This document shows, one piece after another, positions 23,862 to 32,437 of a DNA stretch of 41,360 nt. The DNA is from DAIQNV01 sp036788215 (lineage in GTDB: Bacteria > Planctomycetota > Phycisphaerae > Phycisphaerales > UBA1924), in the NCBI GenBank assembly GCA_036788215.1, contig DAIQNV010000028.1:1-41360 (forward strand). Reading direction: 5' to 3'. A model generated the notes under the pieces. The model worked only from the letters and a program-made list of their open reading frames with translations. It did no database searches and was not told the origin of the DNA. How positions within the stretch are numbered: position 1 is the stretch's first letter; each line of letters starts with the position of its first letter. The translations under genes and the position numbers were made by a program.

Positions 23862-25613
23862 TCATCGCCCGAGCACCAGGAGCTGCTGCATCAGCTCGTC
23901 GGTCGTGCGGATGATCCGGCTGGCCGCGTTGTAGCCGGTCTGCGTGAGGATCAGGTTGATGAACTCCGCGCCGAGGTCGACGTTGCTCAGCTCCAGGGAG
24001 CCACCAACGATCCGCCCGGACGCCAGCTCGCCCGGAGCGACATACACCGCCGGGCCCGAGTTCGCACCCGGGCTGTACAGCCCGGCGCCCTCGTCGAAGA
24101 GGCCCTCCGTGTTCGCGAACTGCGCCAGGATCACCTGGCCCAGCGTCCGCACCGCGCCGTTGCTGAACGCGCCCTGCACGCGCCCGTCCTCCGCCACCGC
24201 GAACCGCTCGAGCACCCCGGAGGGCAGCCCGTCGCGGAAGACCGCAGCGAACTGGCTCGGGGTGTCGGTCAGCGCCGTCATCCGCCCGGTCGTGCTCTGC
24301 AGGTCGAGGTTGAACACCAGAGGAGACGCCGCCCCCGTCCCCGCGCGGTTCAGCGCCACCGCGATCGGCAGGTCCTCCGCGAGCTGACCGAAGGTGTCGA
24401 ACTGCACCTCACCCGACGCCAGGTGCAGCCCCCCCGTGCTCTCCGGGCTCTGGATGTCGTAGCGCCACCGCGTCCCGCCGACGCCCTTGTTCACGAGGGT
24501 GAACGAGACATCCACCTCGACCGGCGTGCCCAGGGAGTCGTACACGACCATCGTCGTCCGCCGCCCCTCGCCCGTCGCGCTCGCGGTCTGGGCGCTCACG
24601 AAGGGCAGGCGGGCGAGCGAACCGTTGGCGTCGATCAGGCGCAGCGCGTCCGAGTCCAGACCGAGGCTGTTGGCGGTGCCCGAGTTCCCCACCACGCTGA
24701 TGATCCCGGTCGCGGGGTCCAGCCTTGCGCCGGGGCTCGCCCCGTCGGGGTTGATCGCGCCCACGGAGTGGATGCCCAGCGCACCGTTCAGAAATGTCAG
24801 CAGCTCGTCCACCGTCGTCGCAGCGGTGATCGGCAACTCCGCATCGGGCAGGCGCTTCGTCCCCTTGCTCGCGCCCGCGATGCGCAGGATCTGCCCGTCC
24901 GCGAACATCGGCACATCCGTCCCGGGCTGCAGCGGGTCCTCGATCTCCGTCAGCAGGCTCGTCCCGAGGAGCAGGCTCGGCGCCGCGGCACCGAGCGGGA
25001 CGGACGTGAGCCGCAGCCCGTCCGTGATCGTCCCGAGGAGGTTGAAGGCCGACCCGCTGGTCGCGACCTGCCCATCCGCATTGAGGTTCCCCGCGAGCGA
25101 GACCTGCGTCGTCGCCTGGGCGATGCGCAGCTTGCCGACCGGGACGCTGATGGGCCGCACCTGCCCCTGCGTGATGTTGAAGGCGTCGTCGACCGCCCAG
25201 CCCACGAGCGTCTCACCCGAGATCGTCGTCAGCGTGTCGTTCTCGTCGGGCCGGAACGCCCCGTTCCGCGTGTAGAAGAACTCACCATCGCGCTGCACCG
25301 TGAAGAACCCCTCGCCCTCGATCGCGAGGTCGCGCGGGTCGCCCGTCGCGCTCAGGCTGCCGGTCGAGAAGTCCCGCTGCGTGCCCGAGATCCCGACGCC
25401 CAGGCCGATCTGCCCGGGGTTCGTCCCGCCCAGTTCGCCCGTCGGCGCGCTCCCGAGCTTGAAGTCCTGCGTGAACTTGCTCTCGAACATCAGCCGGCTG
25501 GACTTGAACGCGACCGTGTTCACGTTCGCGATGTTGTTGCCGATGACATCGAGCCGCCGCGCGTGCGCGTTCAGGCTGCTCAAACCCGTGTACAGAGAGG
25601 TCGTCGAAGCCAT
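23862..25613 (-). CDS. flgE: Flagellar hook protein FlgE
   Basis: FlgE polymerises into the hook. The 583 residues include the rod-protein N-terminal motif (LDVIGNNIANVNTVAFKSS, about 21-39), the FlgE/F/G segment DLAIEGEGFFTVQRDGEFFYTRNGAF (in pieces DLAIEGEGFF, EFFYTRNGAFRPDE) and the hook central region (TTMVVYDSLGTPVEVDVSF). The C-terminal coiled-coil is GAEFINLILTQTGYNAASR followed by IIRTTDELMQQLL. It is longer than the ~400-residue enterobacterial hook protein, with extra surface-domain sequence at about 180-330. ATG at 25613. Confidence 0.96.
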   Translation of the reverse strand: MASTTSLYTGLSSLNAHARRLDVIGNNIANVNTVAFKSSRLMFESKFTQDFKLGSAPTGELGGTNPGQIGLGVGISGTQRDFSTGSLSATGDPRDLAIEGEGFFTVQRDGEFFYTRNGAFRPDENDTLTTISGETLVGWAVDDAFNITQGQVRPISVPVGKLRIAQATTQVSLAGNLNADGQVATSGSAFNLLGTITDGLRLTSVPLGAAAPSLLLGTSLLTEIEDPLQPGTDVPMFADGQILRIAGASKGTKRLPDAELPITAATTVDELLTFLNGALGIHSVGAINPDGASPGARLDPATGIISVVGNSGTANSLGLDSDALRLIDANGSLARLPFVSAQTASATGEGRRTTMVVYDSLGTPVEVDVSFTLVNKGVGGTRWRYDIQSPESTGGLHLASGEVQFDTFGQLAEDLPIAVALNRAGTGAASPLVFNLDLQSTTGRMTALTDTPSQFAAVFRDGLPSGVLERFAVAEDGRVQGAFSNGAVRTLGQVILAQFANTEGLFDEGAGLYSPGANSGPAVYVAPGELASGRIVGGSLELSNVDLGAEFINLILTQTGYNAASRIIRTTDELMQQLLVLGR

Positions 25614-25677
25614 CCGTGGTCCGTCCGGTTGGGCCGCGGCGCAGCCTTGCGCACGCAGCGGTCTCGCTCAGGATCCC

Positions 25678-26145
25678 TCACCCCGCCAGGAGGTCGCTCA
25701 GCCCGCGATTGTCGATCCGCCACAACGGGTCGGCCGACACCACGCCGCCCGGCGCGTCGAGGTCGCCCTTCGACGCCGCCCGGACGACCCCCTGCACGCC
25801 CACCACCTCCGACTCATGGTTCACCAGCCCGGTCACCCGGCGGCCCGCGACATCCACGACGAGCGCGTGCCCGTCGATCATCACGACGCCCCGCGCCGCG
25901 CCCGCCGCCTCGAGCCGGTCGACCGCGGCGCTCAGGCGTTCGTGGCCCGAGGCATCGAGCTCGACGCCCAGCCTCGAATCCATCACGACGGGCAGGCCGC
26001 TCCGCACATCGCCCCCCCGCGCACTCGCCAGGAGCCTCGCGAAGTCGAACGCGCCCGCCCCGCCCGCCCCGGGCCCCTCGACGCCCGCCGGGCGGACGCC
26101 GGAGCCCAGAACCTTCAGGAGATCGTCACCGTTGACCTTCATCAT
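25678..26145 (-). CDS. Flagellar operon protein, TIGR02530-like
   Basis: This 155-residue protein sits between flgD and flgE, the usual place of the TIGR02530 flagellar operon family. The N-terminal part (FDFARLLASA) leads to the core: LDASGHERLSAAVDRLEAAGA, then ARGVVMIDGHALVVDVAGRRVTGLV (shown as two runs VVMIDGHALVVDVAGRR and VTGLV). The C-terminal end is less typical. The ATG at 26145 overlaps the flgD stop as ATGA. Its molecular role is not established. Confidence 0.8.
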   Translation of the reverse strand: MMKVNGDDLLKVLGSGVRPAGVEGPGAGGAGAFDFARLLASARGGDVRSGLPVVMDSRLGVELDASGHERLSAAVDRLEAAGAARGVVMIDGHALVVDVAGRRVTGLVNHESEVVGVQGVVRAASKGDLDAPGGVVSADPLWRIDNRGLSDLLAG

Positions 26146-26642
26146 GGCGTCCCGTCCCCGTTGTCATCGTTGGTGTCGTCGTCATCGTCGGGCGGGGTGT
26201 CGTCGTTCTGCGGGGTGAACCCGCCGACGATCTCGTCCACGTTGTCGACATTCACACGCGAGCCGTCCCACAGGTTCAGCACCGAGCCCTGCGCCGTACG
26301 GCTCACGCTCAAGACGAGGTCCTGCACGCGCCGACCGTCCTCGGAGACGCCCGAGACCAGGGCGCCGATCAGGCCCGCCGCCGACGCGAACGAACTCTGG
26401 TCGACCAGCTCCCGGAGCGAGTCGGTCATCGTCTGGTTCGATTCGATCGAGCGGATCAGGGCGATCTGCTCCATCAGGGCCTTGGTGTCGTTGGGCTCCA
26501 AGGGGTCCTGCTGCGTCAGCTCGGACATCATGATCTCGAAAAACTCGTTGTTCGAGAGCGCGCCGAACTGGCGGTCACGATCAGAGTTATTCGAGGCCGA
26601 ACCGACAGCCGCGGCGCTGCCCGCACCGGAAACCGCACTCAT
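26142..26642 (-). CDS. flgD: Hook-capping scaffold protein FlgD (short form)
   Basis: FlgD caps the growing hook. The conserved N-terminal domain is complete: FFEIMMSELTQQDPLEPND, then LMEQIALIRSIESNQTM, and ALVSGVSEDGRRV. At 166 residues it lacks the Ig/FlgD-tudor C-terminal domains of the enterobacterial protein. Instead it ends in an Asp-rich tail (PPDDDDDTNDDNGDG). ATG at 26642. It lies 52 bp after fliK. Confidence 0.93.
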   Translation of the reverse strand: MSAVSGAGSAAAVGSASNNSDRDRQFGALSNNEFFEIMMSELTQQDPLEPNDTKALMEQIALIRSIESNQTMTDSLRELVDQSSFASAAGLIGALVSGVSEDGRRVQDLVLSVSRTAQGSVLNLWDGSRVNVDNVDEIVGGFTPQNDDTPPDDDDDTNDDNGDGTP

Positions 26643-26694
26643 CGCGCTCCCTTTCAGGTTCGATCCGCCCGCAACGGCTCCGCCGCCCCGCGCG

Positions 26695-28041
26695 TCAGAC
26701 AGTCGTGTCCAGGCGCACCGTCAGCCGGCGCGCCGATCCGTGGCGCACCGCGCTCCCGTCTTCGCCCAGCGGCTCCGCCGCACGCGGGACGCCCTCCGGC
26801 CCCGCCCCGCCGGAATCCCTTCCGGCGTTGCCGGCCTCATGCCGGCGATCGCCATCCCGCCCGCGGTCCTCCCCGGGCGTGTCGTCGCGACGCTCCGCGT
26901 CGCCCTCGGGCCTCCAGCCCGTCCCCGCGTCCTGCGGGCCCTGCCGCGACCCCGGCTCCTGCCGCGTCGCGTGCTGATCCATCCGGGCGCTCTCCGCGCC
27001 CCGCGTGTCGGCCCATCGCTGGACCTCGAGCGAATCGACCCGGAGTCCCCGCGCTTCCAGCGCAGCCCGCAGGCGATCCACGCCGACTTCAAGCAAGCCG
27101 CGTGCCGATTCCTGGCTCGCCTCCACCCGGGCGTTCACCACCCCGTGACGCAGCTTCAGGTGCACACGCACCTCGCCCAGCGCCTCGGGGTTCAGCCGCA
27201 GCGTCATCTGCCCGCCCTTGGCCTTCACCAGGCTCGCCAGCCCGCCCTGCACCTTGCCCAGCGCCGCCTCCGCCTCCGCCTGCAGCGCCGCGTTCCCGTG
27301 GCGCGGTGCGGGCGCAGCCTGGGGCCTTGCCGCTCCGTCGTTCATCTTCGCAGCAGCGGGCGAAACCGCCCCGGGCATCGCCGGCGCCGTCCCCGTCGTC
27401 GCCCGCAGCGCGCCCACAGCCGCTCCAGCGCCCGCGTTGCTCGCCGCGGCGCCGTTCGACGCACCCGGCGCCGACGAGGATGGCCCCACCGGCGCCACAG
27501 CCACCAAAGTCCCTTGTTTCTGCGAGTTCGCGGGCGATCCCTCCGCCGTCCCCGCGTCCACAGGCGCCGCCCGCTCTAGGGGCCTCGCCAGGGACCGCTC
27601 GTCCACCGCGCGCCGCTGGCGCTCACCCACGCTCGCGTCATCGCCCGATCCGGCGTGTGACCCCGAACGCGGATCGCCTGCTATCTCCGGGCGACCGGGC
27701 CGCGCCGCGTTCCCCGAGTCCGTCGCCACCCGTTCCTCAGCCGCCGCTGGCCCCACCGGCGACGCCGGCCCCTCGCGCATCCGGCGCTCCGCCTCACTCG
27801 CCGGGTCCCGCCCCGCCGCCGGGTCCACCTCCGCCCGCTGGGCGACCGCGTCGTAGAGCTCGCCGCTCGCCGCGTTCTGCGCCGCGTCCGAACCCGTCCC
27901 CCCGCCCAGCGTCGCACTCAGCGTGCGCATCAGCTGCGCAAACACCGCACTCGCCGCCCCACCCTCGCGGCGCGGTTCCTGCGCCGGCGTGGTTGGGCGC
28001 TGCGCGTCCCGTTCGATTGTTGCGAAAGGTGTCGTTGTCAC
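26695..28041 (-). CDS. fliK: Hook-length control protein FliK
   Basis: FliK measures hook length and triggers the FlhB switch. The first ~260 residues are Ala/Gly/Pro-rich and disordered, as usual for FliK. The C-terminal Flg_hook domain at about 265-345 is clear: GQMTLRLNPEALGEVRVHL, then VVNARVEASQESARGLLE and RLRAALEARGLRVDSLEVQ. The last ~100 residues are a highly charged Arg/Gly/Asp tail. Start GTG at 28041. It is placed between motE-like and flgD, matching the Bacillus order fliJ-ylxF-fliK-flgD. Confidence 0.93.
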   Translation of the reverse strand: MTTTPFATIERDAQRPTTPAQEPRREGGAASAVFAQLMRTLSATLGGGTGSDAAQNAASGELYDAVAQRAEVDPAAGRDPASEAERRMREGPASPVGPAAAEERVATDSGNAARPGRPEIAGDPRSGSHAGSGDDASVGERQRRAVDERSLARPLERAAPVDAGTAEGSPANSQKQGTLVAVAPVGPSSSAPGASNGAAASNAGAGAAVGALRATTGTAPAMPGAVSPAAAKMNDGAARPQAAPAPRHGNAALQAEAEAALGKVQGGLASLVKAKGGQMTLRLNPEALGEVRVHLKLRHGVVNARVEASQESARGLLEVGVDRLRAALEARGLRVDSLEVQRWADTRGAESARMDQHATRQEPGSRQGPQDAGTGWRPEGDAERRDDTPGEDRGRDGDRRHEAGNAGRDSGGAGPEGVPRAAEPLGEDGSAVRHGSARRLTVRLDTTV

Positions 28042-28053
28042 GAGCCGCTGCCC

Positions 28054-28737
28054 CTACTGGGCCGCGGCTTCCAATCCGCGGACCCGCAGGGCTTCCAGCA
28101 ACTCCGAAGCCAACTCCGGCTGCTCGTTGCCCACGAAGGCCGCGATGATCTTCGTGCGGGTCCTGTCCTGCATCGCGTTGAGGTAGCTCACCGCCTGCTC
28201 CATCTCTCCCTGATCGAGCAGCGCCTGCAGCGTCAGCCGCGCATCGTCCGCCTTCAGCCCCTCCAGGCTCGCCAGCGCCTTCCTGAACTGCTCGCCCCCC
28301 TCGATCTCCTTCAGCCGCTCGCGCATCTGCTCGAACCGCGTCCGCTCCTGGTCGAATCCCGCCCGCTCCTGCTCCAGGAGCCGGCGCTCCGCCCGCAGCG
28401 ACCGCTGCAGGTCGTTCACCTCGCGCCGCAGACGCTCGATCCGCTGCGTGTCCAGCTCGCTCACCTCCAGGCGCAGCGCCAGCGACTCCGCCGCCGATAC
28501 CGGGGGCCCGGGCGGGCCCATCTGCGCCGCGAGCGAAGCCGCCTCCGCCTCCGCCTCCGACCGCTCGCGCTCCAGCCGGGCCTGTGTGATCGCCACCGGC
28601 TCCTGGAAGAGGTCGCGCACCGACTCCACCCGGTCCGGGCTCAGCCTGCCCGTGCTGTAGAGCCACCCCCCCACGCCCGCCAGCGCGAGCAGGTTCGCCA
28701 CCGCCACCACGCCGATCGCTCCGATCAGGCTCTTCAC
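28054..28737 (-). CDS. MotE/YlxF-like coiled-coil membrane protein
   Basis: One N-terminal TM (residues ~4-27) is followed by a long charged coiled coil (~60-150, EVSELDTQRIERLRREVNDL and ERRLLEQERAGFDQER). The C-terminal MgtE-N-like helical repeat (LKADDARLTLQALLDQGEM, AVSYLNAMQDRTRTKIIAAF) completes it. This is the MotE/YlxF architecture. MotE proteins act as chaperones for stator or flagellar proteins in Rhizobium; the role here is inferred. The GTG start at 28737 overlaps the fliJ stop (GTGA). Confidence 0.88.
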   Translation of the reverse strand: MKSLIGAIGVVAVANLLALAGVGGWLYSTGRLSPDRVESVRDLFQEPVAITQARLERERSEAEAEAASLAAQMGPPGPPVSAAESLALRLEVSELDTQRIERLRREVNDLQRSLRAERRLLEQERAGFDQERTRFEQMRERLKEIEGGEQFRKALASLEGLKADDARLTLQALLDQGEMEQAVSYLNAMQDRTRTKIIAAFVGNEQPELASELLEALRVRGLEAAAQ

Positions 28738-29231
28738 GCCGCAGCCCCCTCGTCATCGCCGAACGCGACCGACGCCGCCCCCCGACCGTGCCGCACCGTC
28801 GCCAGCTCATCGAGCGCCGCCGCCTCCGCCCTGCTCAGGTCCCGGCGCCACGCCTCGAACCGCTTGTCCTTCAGCGCCTCGACCGCCCGCCGCCGTGTCG
28901 CCGCTTCGAGCAATGCCAGCCTCGCTTCGTCGAGCTGCTCGTACACCCCCGCCAGTCGCAGCGCCGCCCGCTGCGCCAGCGTGATCAGGTGCAAGGACGC
29001 GTTCGCCTGCACCCGCACCGCCCCGATGTCCACACCCTCGCCCACACGCGCCGAAGCAAGCCGGTCGCCCAGGTCCTCCCGCTCCGACACGATCGCCCGC
29101 TGGTACCCCCGGATCTCCTCCTCGATCGCGATCCGCTGCGCCTCCAGGCGCGCGACGACACGCTGCCGCGCCTCCTCGTCACGCTTCCGCTGACGCAACA
29201 CCGGCTCCAGACCAAAGCTGAACTTCGCCAT
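28734..29231 (-). CDS. fliJ: Flagellar export chaperone FliJ
   Basis: FliJ is the coiled-coil stalk in the FliI ATPase and a chaperone escort. The 165-residue protein is almost entirely helical and charged, starting with the family-typical FSFGLEPVLRQRKRDEEAR. A C-terminal ALKDKRFEAWRRDLSRAEAA helix follows. ATG at 29231, 3 bp after the fliI stop. The order fliI-fliJ is standard. Confidence 0.93.
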   Translation of the reverse strand: MAKFSFGLEPVLRQRKRDEEARQRVVARLEAQRIAIEEEIRGYQRAIVSEREDLGDRLASARVGEGVDIGAVRVQANASLHLITLAQRAALRLAGVYEQLDEARLALLEAATRRRAVEALKDKRFEAWRRDLSRAEAAALDELATVRHGRGAASVAFGDDEGAAA

Positions 29232-29234
29232 CGA

Positions 29235-30587
29235 TCACCGACCTCCCTGCGACCGCTCCGCGATCGCCTCGCCCGACTGCATCGCCGTCCTGATCAGACG
29301 CTCCCGCTCCGCCTCGAAAGACATGCGTTCGGATGTCCCCTGGCGCAGCAGCCCGTCGATCGCGGGCTTCATGTCGATCGACACGTCCGTCTCCGCGTCC
29401 GACCCCTTCGCGTACGCCCCGATCTGCACCAGCTCTTCCACCTCGCGAAACTTCGCCAAAAGCCGCCTCACCTGCTGCGCCGCCGCACGGTGCGTCTCGT
29501 CGCTCACCTCGTTCGCCACACGGCTCACCGAGTCCAGCACATCGATCGCCGGGTAGTGCCCCTGGTGCGCCAGGCGCCGGCTCAGGATCACGTGCCCGTC
29601 CAGGATCCCCCGCGCCGCGTCCGCGATCGGCTCGGTCATGTCGTCGCCCTCGACGAGGATCGTGTACAGCCCCGTCACCGACCCCCCGTTCCCCGACGCC
29701 CCCACCACCGACCCCGCCCGCTCCAGCAGCAGCGCCAGTTCGCTGAAGACGCTGGGCGTGTACCCCTTCGTCGCCGGGGGCTCGCCCACGCTCAGCCCCA
29801 CCTGCCTCTGCGCATGCGCGAACCGCGTCACCGAGTCCATCACCAGCAGCACGTCCAGCCCGCAATCCCTGAGGAACTCCGCCTGCCCGCACGCCAGCTT
29901 TGCCGCCCGCAGTCGCATGAGCGGGCTCTCGTCCCCCGTCGCCACCACCACCGTCGCCCGCGCCAGCCCCTCCGGCCCCAGCGTGTGCTCCACGAAGTCC
30001 TTCACCTCGCGACCGCGCTCGCCGATCAGCGCGATCACCACCGCGTCCGCCTCCGTCCCCCGCGCGATCTGCCCAAGGAGCGTGCTCTTCCCCACGCCGG
30101 GCCCCGCGAACACCCCGAGACGCTGCCCCCGACCAAGGGGCGTCATCAGGTCGATCGCCCGCACCCCCGTCCGCAGGGGCTGCGTGATCCGCGAGCGGTC
30201 CATCGCCCCGATCGGTGCCGGCGCCAGCGCCCGCTGCGCATCGGCCACGATCGCCGCCCCGCCATCGATCGGCTTCCCGAGCGCGTTCACCACCCGCCCC
30301 AGAAGCCCCCCGCCCACGGGCCCGACAGGCGTCGCGCTCACACCCTGCACGCGGTCCCCGGGCCGGATCCCCGTCAGCCCCCCCAGCATCATCACGCACG
30401 ACCGGTGGCGCGTGAACCCCACCACCTCGCCCGGGCTCCGCCCCGCCCCCACCTCCACCAGCGCCCCCACAGGCAAGGGCAACTCGTCCACCAGCACCGT
30501 CAGCCCGCGCAGCTCCGCCACCCGCCCCACGATCCGCATCGGGAGCAGCCCCTCCAGCGTCTCGAACTCCGACGCCAGCACGCTCAA
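29235..30587 (-). CDS. fliI: Flagellum-specific export ATPase FliI
   Basis: FliI is the F1-beta-like hexameric ATPase of the export apparatus. Walker A is AGPGVGKSTL (161-170). Then come IALIGERGREVKDFVE, the Walker B region VLLVMDSVTRFAHAQRQVGL, GYTPSVF and the DMTEPIADAARGILDGHVIL signature (DMTEPIADAARGILDGH). Length (450 aa) is typical. The longest frame begins at TTG 30587, overlapping the fliH stop as TTGA. A GTG at 30581 with GAGG 7 nt upstream is an equally good start. Confidence 0.97.
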   Translation of the reverse strand: MSVLASEFETLEGLLPMRIVGRVAELRGLTVLVDELPLPVGALVEVGAGRSPGEVVGFTRHRSCVMMLGGLTGIRPGDRVQGVSATPVGPVGGGLLGRVVNALGKPIDGGAAIVADAQRALAPAPIGAMDRSRITQPLRTGVRAIDLMTPLGRGQRLGVFAGPGVGKSTLLGQIARGTEADAVVIALIGERGREVKDFVEHTLGPEGLARATVVVATGDESPLMRLRAAKLACGQAEFLRDCGLDVLLVMDSVTRFAHAQRQVGLSVGEPPATKGYTPSVFSELALLLERAGSVVGASGNGGSVTGLYTILVEGDDMTEPIADAARGILDGHVILSRRLAHQGHYPAIDVLDSVSRVANEVSDETHRAAAQQVRRLLAKFREVEELVQIGAYAKGSDAETDVSIDMKPAIDGLLRQGTSERMSFEAERERLIRTAMQSGEAIAERSQGGR

Positions 30588-31342
30588 GCCTCGCCCCCCC
30601 CCGCGCCCTCGCCCACGGGCCCCGCCTCACCAGCGCCGATCCCCGCCCCCACCCGCAACGCCCCCACCACCCGCTCGATCTGCGTCTCGATGTCCGCGTC
30701 CACGATCGCCCCGCCGGGCGTCCGCAGCACGCACCCGCCCCGGGCAACGCCCGCCTCCGCCCGCACCTCCGCGTGCCGCGCCGCGTCCAGCCTCGACGCC
30801 AGCTTGGGCAGCGCCTCCCGCGCCATCGCCTCGTCATCGGGGTGCACGCACACCACCGCCCGCGTCGCGCTGCTGATCAGTTCCAGCGCCGCCTCGATCG
30901 GCCCCTCCACCGCCCCGCGATCGATCTCCACCTGCCGACGCGTGATCCGCTCCGCGATGGTCAGCGCCAGCCGCAGCACCTCGGTCCGGGCCGACGACAG
31001 CAGCGCCCCGCGCGCCGCGCCCAGTTCCTCCAGCCCCGTCGCCCAGGCGGTCTCGACCGCCTGAAGCCTGGGCGTCATCTCCGCCAGCCCCTGCGCCCGC
31101 CCCTCTTCCAGCCCCTGCGCCCGCCCCTCCGCCAAGCCCTTCTCGAACCCCTCCCTGCGCCCCTCGTCCGCCGCCCCCCGGATCAGCTTGCGACGGTGCG
31201 CCTCCGCCTCCAGCCGGATTTTCTGCGCATCCGACGCCGCCTCCTGGCGCATGCGCTCCCCCTGGCGAGCCAGGTCGCCCAGGTCCAGGACGATCGCCTG
31301 CCTCGTCATCGTCTCCGCGTCCGCCCGCTTGATGACCGCCAT
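30584..31342 (-). CDS. fliH: Flagellar export ATPase regulator FliH
   Basis: FliH binds FliI and links it to the C-ring. It is recognised by position and by the GxxxG helix repeats that typify the family: EGRREGFEKGLAEGRAQGLE and EGRAQGLAEM (about 62-92). The repeated 8-residue unit comes from a 24-bp duplication (31086-31130). The C-terminal half (~120-235) has the FliH/V-ATPase-E-like helix and strand pattern (VLRLALTIAERITRRQ, AVVCVHPDDEAMA). ATG at 31342. Its end overlaps fliI. Confidence 0.93.
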   Translation of the reverse strand: MAVIKRADAETMTRQAIVLDLGDLARQGERMRQEAASDAQKIRLEAEAHRRKLIRGAADEGRREGFEKGLAEGRAQGLEEGRAQGLAEMTPRLQAVETAWATGLEELGAARGALLSSARTEVLRLALTIAERITRRQVEIDRGAVEGPIEAALELISSATRAVVCVHPDDEAMAREALPKLASRLDAARHAEVRAEAGVARGGCVLRTPGGAIVDADIETQIERVVGALRVGAGIGAGEAGPVGEGAGGGEA

Positions 31343-31384
31343 GCCCAGCGCCTCCCTGCGCCGGTGAAGCCAGGAGCCTCACCG

Positions 31385-32425
31385 TCAGACGACCATCTCC
31401 GAGTCCGCCCCGCGACCCTGGATGATGACCTCGCCGGCCTCCTCCAGCCGCCGCACGATGTCGACGATCTTCTGCTGCGCCGCCTCCACGTCGCTGATGC
31501 GAATGGGGCCCATGTACTCCATGTCCTCCTTGATCATCGCGCTCGCACGCTCGGACATGTTCCCGAAGATCTTCCCCTTCAGTTCGTCCGAAGCGGTCTT
31601 CAGAGCGATCGCCAGCTCCTCGTTCTCGACCTCCTTCAGCACGTTCTGAATACCCTTGTCGTTCACCAGCAGGATGTCCTCGAACACGAACATCAGCCGC
31701 CGGATCTGCTCGACCAGGTCCGGGTCGTCGCTCTCCAGCCCCTCCATGATCGTCTTCTCGGTCGAGCGGTCCGCCAGGTTCAGGATCTCCGCCACCGTCG
31801 GCACCCCGCCCGCCTTCTCCATGTGCTGCATCAGCATGTTCGCCAGCCGGCTCTCGAGGCCCCGCTCCACCTCCCGGATCACCTCCGGGTTCGTCTGCTC
31901 CATGTTCGCGATCCGCTTGATCACCTCGATCTGCTTCTGCAGGGGCAGCCCCACCAGGATCTCGCTCGCCTTGTGGTGGTTCAGGTGGCACAGGATCAAG
32001 GCGATCGTCTGCGGGTGCTCGTCCTGGATGAACGTCAGCAGGTTGTCGCTCTCCGCACGCTGCAGGAAACTGAAGGGCGTCTTCTGCACCTGCGTCTGGA
32101 TCTGGCTCAGCACCCGGTCCGCGGTCTTCGGGTCGAGCGACTGCATCAGGACAGCCTTCGCGAAGTCCAGGTTGCCCTCGTTCAGGTAGTCCGCCACCAC
32201 GCTGATCTGGTAGAACTCCTCCACCACCTGCGCCGTCAGCTCCGAGGGCACGCGACCGAGGCTCGCCACCTCGCGCATCAGCTCCTCGACCGACTCCGCC
32301 GGCATCATCTTCAGCACACGGCTCGAGTCATCGTGCCCGAGCGCCAGCATCAGGACCGCCGCCTTGGTGATCCCCTCCAGCTCGGTCGCGTTCGTCGGCA
32401 GTTTCTCGTTCGGGCGTCTCGGCAT
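31385..32425 (-). CDS. fliG: Flagellar motor switch protein FliG
   Basis: FliG forms the rotor ring that receives torque from MotA. The conserved EHPQ motif is at 136-139 (FIQDEHPQTIALILCHL). The N-domain (ITKAAVLMLALGHDDSSRVLK) and the torque-generating C-domain (FEDILLVNDKGIQNVLKEV, GKIFGNMSERASAMIKEDM, DVEAAQQKIVDIVRRLEEAG) are complete. Length 346 aa. ATG at 32425, 12 bp after fliF. Confidence 0.97.
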   Translation of the reverse strand: MPRRPNEKLPTNATELEGITKAAVLMLALGHDDSSRVLKMMPAESVEELMREVASLGRVPSELTAQVVEEFYQISVVADYLNEGNLDFAKAVLMQSLDPKTADRVLSQIQTQVQKTPFSFLQRAESDNLLTFIQDEHPQTIALILCHLNHHKASEILVGLPLQKQIEVIKRIANMEQTNPEVIREVERGLESRLANMLMQHMEKAGGVPTVAEILNLADRSTEKTIMEGLESDDPDLVEQIRRLMFVFEDILLVNDKGIQNVLKEVENEELAIALKTASDELKGKIFGNMSERASAMIKEDMEYMGPIRISDVEAAQQKIVDIVRRLEEAGEVIIQGRGADSEMVV

Positions 32426-32437
32426 CGCTCGCTCCGG

